From: Pigoraptor vietnamica
Lineage: Eukaryota > Opisthokonta > Filasterea
Assembly (NCBI GenBank): GCA_943704525.1
Contig: CALSCQ010003054.1
Location: 1-13,130 of the forward strand
DNA: 13,130 bases
Direction: 5' to 3'
This document shows, in pieces, positions 1 through 8,455 of this stretch (within the stretch, counting starts at the first letter, position 1; every line of letters starts with the position of its first letter). The translations under genes were made by a program, and so were the position numbers. Below the pieces are notes generated by a model, which searched no databases, was not told the DNA's origin, and worked only from the letters and a program-made list of their open reading frames with translations.

Positions 1-20
1 TTTGGATTCTTTTGTAACTC

Positions 21-23
<3 letters not shown>

Positions 24-70
<47 letters not shown>
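24..70. repeat. (AG)n microsatellite
   Basis: An uninterrupted AG dinucleotide tract of about 47 bp. It lies upstream of the first recognisable exon, probably in an intron of the gene cut by the left edge. The rest of 71-289 shows no coding signal that I recognise. Confidence 0.95.
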
Positions 71-73
<3 letters not shown>

Positions 74-289
74 CAGTTCGTGGTCATAGGGGTTAAACCC
101 CCATCGACTCAGAGAGAGGGGGGGAGGATGCTGTTTGTGAGAAATGCGGTGTTCTGATTGTGCGATCTCACGGGTGGACGCGCGTGTGCACTGTGCTGAT
201 GTGGTGTCGGGAATTGGCGAAAGAGCTATCTCTAATATGCGCGTATACAACTTGAGATGTTCTCGTAACACGCCTCTGTGTGTACGCAG

Positions 290-415
290 GCGGTGATGAA
301 GCACTTTCGGAGTCAGGCGGTGGTGGAAACAGACTGCCTCACCCAGTTTATCGAAACGGTCAAAAGCGGGGCAAACAAGCTGGACAAGAACCCGCAGAAC
401 GGCGCCGACGACTGA
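290..415 (+). CDS. Terminal exon of an unidentified gene (5' part outside the window or unresolved)
   Basis: A splice acceptor (TGTACGCAG, ending at 289) is followed by 41 open codons and TGA at 413-415. The frame is preferred over the neighbouring open frame because most of its codons end in G or C, like the other genes here, and because its product is a plausible mix of Lys, Glu, Asp and hydrophobic residues. It begins A-V-M-K-H-F-R and ends N-G-A-D-D, giving a charged, probably helical C-terminus without a membrane segment. I do not recognise the family. The upstream exon and therefore the true phase at 290 are not visible: 71-289 looks like intron. It converges on the SANBR-like gene. The alternative, a chance open stretch behind an AG, cannot be excluded. 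Confidence 0.5.
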   Translation, partial: AVMKHFRSQAVVETDCLTQFIETVKSGANKLDKNPQNGADD

Positions 416-1137
416 GCACCTGTGCTTGGCGGCTGCGTTGTCCGCGTGCGCTTAATGTCCGTGTTTTTTGTGTCTTGACGCGTGTTGTACGTACTGATCA
501 TGTGGGTGTGAGTGTGTGATGCCATTCGCAGGTCGCGCGTGCGTGTGGTGGTTGTGCATGTGTGTGATGTCATGAAGAAGCTCGCGTGCTGCGTTTAATT
601 TGTGCCGCCCAACGCGCTCTGTGCGGCTAAATACTTCTATAAACACTCCTAAATGGGCTCTTCGTGTGTCAGAGCGCTGGTGGTTTCCTATTCGGAATTG
701 CAAATGCCGGGGTTTCCCTGTGCGTCTCTGAGTCTTGACGATGTCTGTGCGAAGGGCATGCCATTCGCCTCGTGGGTGTGCGATTTGTTTACGTTCGCCT
801 CTGCCGACACATATTTTGCCTTAAATGTGCGAACCGCAAATAACCTTGAGATATGCTTTTACTGCATGTGTGGTCCGCGTGTGGTGGTGGGGCAGTGCCT
901 ACAGCGGCGCTTTTCACGCGTTGCAACACGCGAGAATAAGACGCCGACAGAAGGGGTGTGGAAAAACGCCGCATGTGGTGTTTAAAGCGCCGTGAGAGCG
1001 AATGCGCCCCGAAGGGTTATCGCTGCCGTTGTTTGGGCCCGCTGCATACGTGAGAGAAACGCACGTGAGAAGACCACACATACACATACGCACACACAAA
1101 GACACACAAACGCACCAGCGAAGGCAAGCGAACACGC
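416..1137. other. Intergenic region between convergent genes; no recognised gene
   Basis: This 722-bp spacer should hold the 3' UTRs of the left gene (+) and the SANBR-like gene (-). A CA-rich stretch at about 1075-1125 (+) reads as GT-rich on the minus strand just past the SANBR-like stop, as expected for a GU-rich downstream polyadenylation element, but no AATAAA is seen. A 110-codon Cys-rich open frame (653-985, +) begins 16 bp after the start of a TATAAA (637-642). Its codon usage is intermediate and it matches nothing I know, so I do not call it a gene. Confidence 0.5.
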
Positions 1138-4100
1138 CTAAAGACATGTCAAGGCCCACCTTGCTGCCGCCAGATTGGCAGTGGATCCCGATGTCCCTTG
1201 CGCGCCGCTCCCCTGCACAGCCTTACCGGTTGGCGCAGCCGGTGGCGTCCACCGCGCACGATATCGCGCCTCGGCAGAGTAGAAGAGCCCGACTGTCTCT
1301 TGCTGCTCACAACAGACACACAAATGGTGAGAACCTGATGGATGCAACAGCACGCAGCACACACACACACGATGCTTCCAGCCAAGCCAATGTCTCACCT
1401 TCACAGACTCCCTATCGCGGGAAAGCGTCGACGAATTCGGCGGCCGCAGTCCAGAAAGCGTCGCGGACAGTTCCATCATGCGTCGGTGGTCTTCCTTCCG
1501 CTGCTGCTCCACCGTAAAGCGACGCGCGCGCGTCTTTTCGTCCACGGGCACCGCCGGCCGCTCGTCGTCCGATCCGTCCGTGTTGTTGTTGTCGTCGACG
1601 TCCAACATAGTCCCAGCGCCCGCAGTGCCCTCGCCCGCAGCATCCGCGGCGCCCCGCACGTCATCACCGTCATCACCAGCGTGGTCTTGTCGAACAGCAT
1701 TCCCTGCCTCGCCACCGTTGGCTCCGTTGGGCTGTCCAACAGAAACTTGGGACCGGTTCGATGTCCGCGAAAGGGAAGAGCGCCGCGTCGACGCGGGCCG
1801 CACGTTGCCGCGAGATTTCGGTCGCGTGAGTGCGCTGTTGGAGCGCCAAGCACGCCCGCCCGAAGACCGCCCAAGTTCGTCGTCGCTGCCAAACGACGAA
1901 CCGCCGCTGTCGTCGCATATGCCATCGTCTTCTTCCTCCTCCACAGCGCCGGCATGGGACGGGCGCAGGTTCGCCGCCGAGCGATCCACGAGGCGCGCAC
2001 GGCGTCCACGGAGCCCCAACTGGTCAGAAAACGCGACCGACTGCGCGCTGCTGCGAGTGCGCCTCGACATCGACGATTTCCCGGACGTTCGCGGCGGCCG
2101 CTGCGGCTTTCGCATGGCCTCTGTAACAGGGACGGGGACGCCCGACGCGAGTTCCTCGGCGGAAAAGACGTTCATGCACTCGGCCGCCCCCTCGGCGCTG
2201 CGAGCACTCACGCCCGCGCGTTCCACTTCGCCGTGCGCGGGCGATGGGGATATGGGATCGGGCGCGATGGCCACCGCATGGCGCAGGTACACTTCGTGGG
2301 CGTCCTGCTGTTCCTTCGTCGTCAGAACCGGCGAGTGGTCCCTGTGGGAGCAGCCGCCGCCGCGATTGGACGGGTCAAAGCGAACGACAGAGGCGCCGCA
2401 GCACGGAAAGACGCCGAGCGCGTTCGATGCGCCCCCACCCGAGGACGACGGATACCCTGCCGCCTGCGGGTGGTACAGACACTGGTGGCTGTCCGCATAG
2501 ACGAAGCGTTCGCCGCACACCGAACATTCCGCGTGGGTCACCTGGCCCCACGTGCGCCAGTAGACCTCCGTCCAGCTGAGGCCTCGCGCACGCAACGACG
2601 CCACAAACGAGTTGATGTCGTACGAGGGATCCCTCACGTGCGAGTGCACGACGTCGCCCGTATAGCCGACGGTCGCACGCTCGCCGGTGCAGGCGGAAGC
2701 GTTGCGCGTCACGGAGGTGAGAATTTTAAGGCACGCGCTGCATCGAAACAAGCTGCGGGCGACGGGGCTCCCGTTGCACAAAATTTCGAGGCGGTGCATG
2801 TAGAGACGACTGAGAATGCGGTCCTTGCGGTCGTCGAGCGAGTCAATCTGCGACGGCGTGAGGATGCGTGCGAGCTGCGCGAGAAGCTTGTCGTGGATGC
2901 AGTCGAGATTGAGTGGGAGGCGAATGATCTCAGATAGATGGTCCGCGCAGTACCGAAGGCATTCGACGGCGAGGCTTTGCATGAGCAGGAAGTCCGAGGA
3001 AATGAGGATGGACACGACGTTTTGCGTCTCTGCGTGGGATTGGGACAATGGGACACTGGGCGTGAGAATTGGTGGCATGCACGAGGTGATTAACAGAGGG
3101 AACAGAGCAAGCGTGCGCGCAGAAAAGAGGCACAAAACAACAGAAAAAAAAAAAAAACCACCGAAGATATTATTTGACATTCGCGGTCCTAGTATCGGAC
3201 CAGCCTAAGGCATAAAGCACAGGGTGCCCATGGTCCACAGTCAGGGTAACCAAAGCGAAGGAACGAGAGAAGCATGTAGGACGTGAATGCGGAAGAAGAA
3301 ATACAGAACACGAAAGCGAAGCCAAACACACGTGCCGCGCCCCACCTAGCACGGGCCTGTCTGCTTCGCTTGGGGCGTGAATGTACTTCATGAGCCAGTC
3401 GAATATCTTGATGTCGCAGTGGACGCTAATGTCGACGTCGTCGCTCTTGCCCTTCTCCGAGAGATACGCCGCGAAATAGCGCATCTCGCGCGTGAGAATG
3501 GCGCGGTCGCACAGGAAGTCTTGCGTCACTGCGCACGAAAAAAAGTACACTGGTGTGAGCGCGCGCGTGCACAGACACACAGACACACGGACATACAGAC
3601 AGAGACAGAGACAGAGACACAGAGACACAGAGACACACGCACACACAGACAGAGACAGAGACAGAGACAGAGACACACAGACACACGGACACACAGACAG
3701 AGACAGAGACACACAGACACACGCACACACAGACAGAGACAGAGACAGAGACACAGAGACACACGCACACGCAGACACACAGACACACAAACAGAGACAG
3801 AGACACAGAGACACAGAAACACACGCACACGCAGACACACCGCTGCACCAGAGAGCCAAACGCACCCTTTTTGGCCTCGTCGCACACGTGGATGACGATG
3901 CTCTTCCTGTCGGACACATCCGCGCCGGGACTACGGTACACCTTCAACTTGGGCCGCGGCTGCGTGCCCTGCGGCGTCTGCATGGCCGACAGTTGCGCCT
4001 TTGCCTCCGCAAGAGCCTCCGAGTCGCGCTTTACGGCGGCCTCCGCAGCACTCCGCGCGTCTGTGGGCGGAAATCGCACATCAGAAGAGCGAAGCGATTG

Positions 4101-4463
4101 TTCCTATGTTGTGTGCGTGTGAAAGTGTGTGAGCCAGCATGCACGGTCATCACTCACCGTGCTCTTGTCGCAGCGAAGAAATATCCCGGCCGTTCACAGA
4201 GAGGAACGCACGTCCGTTATTGGGGTGCGTGTGTGTGGGCGCATCCGCTCTCGAACCCGCGAGCGGGTGATTTGAACTGGAGTTCGGCGCTGGGCTCTGT
4301 GGGCTACCGGGGGTGGCGCTCGGGAGGGTCTTTACGCCGCGAAGCTCATCCCACCGCAGCGCACACTGCACGCAAAGTCGAAGGAATTGCAAAGCTGAGA
4401 GAAGGAGATATAGGACGTCGTGTGCATGAACCGACACAGCACGGTTGCGCCACGAGTGTGTGT

Positions 4464-4536
<73 letters not shown>

Positions 4537-4785
4537 TTCTTTGTTTGTGCAGGACAACCAGCCGGGGTATTCAAGCACGCTTGCACACGCGCGGGGTCAA
4601 TAGATGCGTGCACAGTTGGAGCCGTTATACACCAGCCAACGTCCCGGCGACTGAGCGCACCTGTTTTGCTGTGACACCGGGCAAAAGCCGCGCAATGGCC
4701 TCAAAATTCGGCGCGTTCAAATCTGTGCGACAGGCGATTGGAGGCACGCCTCAGTAAGAAGGGAAACACGAGAGACTTGAAATGG

Positions 4786-4824
<39 letters not shown>

Positions 4825-5172
4825 GCGCGCACTGCACACACAGCCATCAATCAAGCACACCGTGTGTGCAGGGTTATCGTAAGGACTACACCTATCGCAA
4901 GATCCCCGTCGAACATTCGACACTGACACTCGGCATCATCTCTCTTTCCGCCACTCACCCTTCGGGTCCGCCGTGGTCATCAGCGTGCGCAAAAAGGCGT
5001 CCAAATTCACGCTGCCCCGTGCCTGCGCGTCGGCCAACACCGGCCCTACGGGGTGTCGGACTTGCGTGTGCGGCGACCCATTCGCGTTTGAGCGAACCGG
5101 CGCAGTCGTGAGCGGCGCCGAGGGGCCCGATCCCCACTCTGCCAGCGACGCAGCCACAGACGCACGCGCCAT
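1138..5172 (-). CDS. SANBR/KIAA1841-like protein with SANT and BTB domains (7 exons, 885 aa)
   Basis: Minus-strand exons are 5172-4959, 4722-4661, 4365-4158, 4060-3866, 3528-3346, 3029-1399 and 1302-1138 (TAG); they sum to 2658 nt and stay in frame. The SANT/Myb-like segment (about residues 72-101) is joined from three exons: [10 protein letters not shown] followed by C-A-L-R-W-D-E-L-R. The BTB domain (about 216-372) carries [25 protein letters not shown] and [10 protein letters not shown], which closely resemble vertebrate KIAA1841 as I remember it. A Cys/His-rich core follows (C384/C387, C456/C459, C471/H474, C497/C498, C514/H519) with YWRTWG at 444-449. Residues about 540-790 are Ser/Arg/acidic low complexity, then comes a conserved tail (EDHRRMMEL, later [14 protein letters not shown]). 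Human SANBR, about 718 aa, is reported to restrain class-switch recombination, so the role here must be a different, probably chromatin-related one. The start ATG is the first in an open exon. It is transcribed divergently from the hydrolase. Confidence 0.9.
3030..3345 (-). other. Intron 5 of the SANBR-like gene (316 bp)
   Basis: The donor is G|GTGGGG at 3345 and the acceptor is CCACGCAG at 3030. The junction joins G to AG, giving a Glu codon, and restores BTB sequence between V-L and T-Q-N-V-V-S. The intron holds an A tract at about 3145-3158 (+), which is a T-rich run on the transcribed strand. No gene is seen in it. Confidence 0.85.
3571..3840 (-). repeat. CA/GACA microsatellite filling SANBR-like intron 4
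   Basis: About 270 bp of interleaved ACACAC, GACA and GAGACA units on the plus strand fill most of the 337-bp intron (3529-3865) between the two exons that open the BTB domain. The tract has almost no stop codons on either strand, so long TH/RQRQ-type or CVSVSL-type open frames run through it; these are artefacts. Intron length is not a multiple of three, so retention would shift the frame. Confidence 0.95.
4461..4532. repeat. (GT)n microsatellite in SANBR-like intron 2
   Basis: A nearly pure GT tract (plus strand), broken by short interruptions near 4468 and 4498. It lies in the 295-bp intron 4366-4660 and reads (CA)n in the transcript. Confidence 0.95.
4788..4822. repeat. (AC)n microsatellite in SANBR-like intron 1
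   Basis: An AC tract (plus strand) in the 236-bp intron 4723-4958. It reads (GT)n in the transcript, the opposite orientation to the tract in intron 2. Confidence 0.95.
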
Positions 5173-5379
5173 TCCCTCGGGCGGGCTTTTTAAACGGCGG
5201 GGTTTACGACATTATGGTTGAGTTTGGGATCTCCAGTGAGGTGGAAGAACGATTGGCGCGCACACGCCGCCACGCAACGGAACGAATTTTCCACTGGAAA
5301 TATATATAATGGGCAAGTGAGCGTATAAGAGAGTGAGGGATAGAGTGTGCGAGTGCGTGCGTGTGTAGGAGAAGAGCAA

Positions 5380-5381
<2 letters not shown>

Positions 5382-5425
<44 letters not shown>

Positions 5426-5451
5426 GTGTGTGTGTGTGTGTGTGCGTGTGT
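5382..5451. repeat. (GT)n microsatellite in the divergent intergenic region
   Basis: A GT tract of about 70 bp with two C interruptions. It lies between the TATA-like site and the AT-rich patch, outside any gene model. Confidence 0.95.
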
Positions 5452-5896
5452 CTTGCTGGTGCATTTCGTCCCAGTGCGATTGGCTGCCATTTCGTGTCAC
5501 GGGACAATGTGGGGACCCACGCGGACTTTGCTAGGCAGATTTATTTGAAAATCGGCGAATATTTGCCCAAAAATGCCACACTATTTCAGATTAACACGAC
5601 AATCGACCATTTAAATAGAAATTGGTGTTCAAATTTGCCAGAAATTCCATCATTTTCCAATTCAAAGCCTGCCTGAAACACAAACATCCGGGGTAGCATT
5701 TGTGTAACAACGCCATAGCAAATTCGTTAACTATAGGATCCAATACATAACCATACATTCGCCGGGTCACGGTATGGACACAAGATACGGACAGTCCGTC
5801 ACCACCTAGACAATGTCCAGACCGTTGTTTTACAGTAGACCGACTTGTTACCTTTCCACCCCGGATGGGTTGGCTGACCAATCCAAATGCGTCAGT

Positions 5897-5915
5897 CGGA
5901 ACTTCTAAAGTTCCG
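5897..5915. promoter_or_regulatory. Perfect inverted repeat, 8-bp arms, 3-bp spacer
   Basis: CGGAACTT, then CTA, then AAGTTCCG: two perfectly complementary 8-bp arms. It lies about 105 bp upstream of the hydrolase ATG. It could be a binding site for a dimeric regulator or a chance hairpin. No specific factor can be named. Confidence 0.35.
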
Positions 5916-6019
5916 CACGCAAAAGCAAACGTCGTTCAAAACAGCAACGCACACACGCACTTTGCCCTGCATCCACTGTGTCGCAGCTTCACGCCTTCTC
6001 TCTTGCAGCGTAAGGGAAG

Positions 6020-8216
6020 ATGGCGCTCAAGACGACCGTCGTCGCGGTTGTCGGCACGGCATTCTCGCTAGTCGTGGGGTCCATCTACGCCATGATTGTG
6101 CTGCCCGTCATGCTCTTCCGCATCGCCACCAACCCCACCAAGTTCTTTGCCGCCAAGGACCGCAAGAATGGTGCGAGAAAGATGGCATCGCATGAGAGAA
6201 CTGCGCTACCCCGTTGACCTTTAAGTTATCCGTGGTGCATCAGTTTATGTGAGCTTGTCGTACTGGCAGATTTGCTCTTGGGCTTCCCCCAACTGTACAC
6301 TGTCTGACGTAAGCCTCTTCCCCAATTCTCGCACAGGGCCGGCCATTCTCACCGACAAGCGCTTCGGCGAACACGCTTACGTCAATGCCAACGGAATTCG
6401 GTGCGCACGACTCCAGCTTGCGTAACCGCCACTAGTAACGTCCGTTTGTCTGACCTTCTTACCGCTCGATTGTAGCTTTCACTATGTCGCGAATGGCAAG
6501 GGTCCTCTCATGCTCTGCCTGCACGGCTTTCCCGAGGTACGTGACGCCTCAAAGACGTCGGTTGTGGGTTACGAAGGCACACCCACACACCCGCCCTCTG
6601 ACTCACGCGCAAAAAATTGCTACCCATTGTGCGATGCCATGTGCTGAAGTGCAGTGTCGGCGCAGTTCTGGTACTCGTGGCGGCACCAGCTTGTCGAGTT
6701 TAGCGACTCGTATCGTGTCGTCGCGGTGGACATGCGCGGCTACGGCGACACGGACAAGCCCCGTGGCATCTCGCCCTACGCGATTCCGAATCTCACGCGG
6801 GACGTCGCGAAGCTCATTCGCGCGCTCGGTTACGACAAGGCCGTCATTATGGCGCACGACTGGGGCGGCATTGTTGCTTGGTGAGTATGGCAACACGCCT
6901 TCTGCGAACTTCACACTTTTCATTACTGCGCGGGTTTCGTTTGTGTGCGCGCACACACACGCTCACCCTGTACAATCGCAGGCAATTCGCCATGCAATAC
7001 CCGGAGCTCGTCGAGCGCCTCATAGTGATGAACTGTCCCCACCCTCAAGCCTTTGAGGATGCCGTCGATCTCAAGCAGTTTTTTGCCTCTTGGGTGGGGG
7101 AACGCGCGTGTGCGGTTGCGCCATGTGTGCGCATCTGCGCCAGTGTACGCGTGCGCGCGTGCGTGTCGCATGTTAGTGCGTGTGTAACTGTGCGTGCGAG
7201 GGGTTTGTGTGCATTGCGCATGTGTGAGTGCGGGTGCGCGTGACGCCTGCGGGCATGTCGTACTCATGAGCGTACGTGTGGTTCGTCACGTGCTCACCCT
7301 CGTCCCCCTCTGTGTATCGTAGTACATTTTCTTCTTCCAAATTCCGTTCCTTCCCGAGATCATGCTGCGGTCGTTCGACTACGGGTCCATCAAGGGGTCT
7401 TACCTCGGCAAGAAGATGGGCGCCGTTCGCAAGGACGCCTTCTCGATGGAGGACATTGAGGGTATGCGCTGCCATTATTCGCCTGTCTTTGAGATGCGGC
7501 ACGCGCAACCCTCTTGCTCTTTGCGTCTCGGTCTTTGTGTGAAGTTTGCGTGCATGCGTGACAATGTGTGTGAGAGTATGTCGATGTATGGGACCGTGAT
7601 GCTGTACTGACCTCCAAGTCTCGGTCTTTTTGAAGTTATGTGCATGTGGAGCTGCGTGTGAGGTGCTGTACTGACCTCCTCTCCACCCTCTCCCAACAGC
7701 GTTCAAGTACGCCTTCTCGCAGCCATACGCAGCCACCGCCGCCATCAATTATTACCGGAACATCTTCCGCCACCCTCAGCCGCGCCACACCATTACCACG
7801 CCGACGCTGCTCGTCTGGGTGCGTCTCTTCATGTGTGCTGCAGGTTGCAAGTTTCCCGTCGTCTATGCCTTTTTGTCTGGTCTATCTGGCCTGTGTTCAA
7901 ACCACACATGTTTTTGAAGGTTCTTTCCCTAACCCTACCTTAACGCCTATTTTGACCTTCTCTCTTTTCTGCTCTTGCGTCTATCGAACCGCACGTGTTT
8001 TAATCCAAGACCCTAACTATGTCGACCCTTTCCTCTGTGCTCCCCACACAGGGCGAGCAAGACAAGGCCCTTGGCAAGAAGTGTGTCCCTCCCACGCACA
8101 AGTACGTCCCAAACCTCACTGTCAAGATGATTCCAGACGCATCGCACTGGGTGCAGCAGGATCGCCCGGACGTCGTCAACGCCGCAGTGCGCGAGTTCCT
8201 CAATAAGAAGGCCTGA
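6020..8216 (+). CDS. Membrane-anchored epoxide hydrolase-like alpha/beta-hydrolase (EPHX4-like, 8 exons, 341 aa)
   Basis: Exons are 6020-6170, 6337-6400, 6476-6536, 6666-6880, 6982-7093, 7323-7461, 7700-7818 and 8052-8216 (TGA); they sum to 1026 nt, in frame. Residues about 5-33 form one hydrophobic N-terminal segment, a signal anchor as in EPHX3/EPHX4 proteins. The oxyanion motif HGFP is at 88-91, and FWYSWRHQ and DMRGYGDTDKP follow. The triad is D157 (HDWGG nucleophile), D291 (GEQD) and H319 (SHWVQQDRP). Lid tyrosines are probably Y202 and Y266 (NYYRN). All residues needed for the covalent ester mechanism are present, so the enzyme should be active, opening epoxides, likely lipid-derived, at a membrane. 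The D-W nucleophile plus lid tyrosines favour epoxide hydrolase over haloalkane dehalogenase. Substrate is unknown. It runs convergently towards NAP1 with 239 bp between the stops. Confidence 0.92.
7525..7679 (+). repeat. Imperfect tandem duplication in hydrolase intron 6
   Basis: Two adjacent copies (about 7525-7615 and 7618-7679) both begin GTCTCGGTCTTT, continue with GAAGTT and TGCATG, and end GCTGTACTGACCTCC. The second copy has lost about 30 bp internally. The duplication lies wholly within intron 7462-7699 and touches neither splice site. Confidence 0.8.
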
Positions 8217-8455
8217 AGGGGAGGGGCCGTTGCGCCTCTTCCAAAATTTACTGTCGCCTCTCCTATCGCACACGCGTGCATCCATGCGGACGCACATGGA
8301 CAATACACACTCGCGCTCCCACATGTACTGAACTCCCGCAGTATTAAGCAAAATTATGGGCAGAACTGGGGTTTTCAACGTTTATCAGACGCAAGACGCC
8401 ACGCGCGCGGAAAACGGAAGCGAAAGAACCGTTCGAGAGGCAGTTGTGTGTGTGT
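8217..8455. other. Convergent 3' spacer between hydrolase and NAP1
   Basis: This spacer of 239 bp must hold both 3' UTRs and polyadenylation sites, so the two transcripts may overlap. No AATAAA is visible on either strand and no additional gene is seen. Confidence 0.5.

Larger units (their letters stand above)
5173..6019. promoter_or_regulatory. Shared divergent promoter region (SANBR-like / epoxide hydrolase-like)
   Basis: These 847 bp separate two start codons pointing away from each other, so both promoters should lie here. A TATATATAA at 5301-5309 is about 130 bp upstream of the SANBR-like ATG, and a CCAAT-type sequence (minus strand, near 5250) lies between them. From about 5500 to 5890 the DNA is distinctly richer in A and T than the genes. 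A perfect dyad sits at 5897-5915. A polypyrimidine-AG (about 5995-6008) lies just before the hydrolase ATG and could end a 5'-UTR intron. Assignment of individual elements is inference. Confidence 0.5.

Noticed and set aside
1342-2937. Long plus-strand open frames (531 and 340 codons)
   Set aside because: They are antisense shadows of GC-rich SANBR-like exon 6; the product is Arg-rich without any family motif, whereas the minus strand encodes recognisable motifs.
3492-4757. 421-codon plus-strand frame rich in TH, RQ and TD repeats
   Set aside because: It is open only because CA/GACA microsatellites lack stop codons; it runs antisense across real exons and introns.
4695-4926. Plus-strand two-exon mini-gene starting M-A-S-K-F-G-A-F-K with a GT donor at 4756 and an acceptor near 4872
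   Set aside because: The frames do not join to a useful protein (the downstream frame that looks coding is out of phase), and the first part is the antisense of the SANT exon 4722-4661, which joins perfectly to its neighbours.
5591-5881. 96-codon minus-strand frame in the AT-rich island
   Set aside because: No recognisable motif, no splice or promoter context, and codon usage unlike all the genes here.
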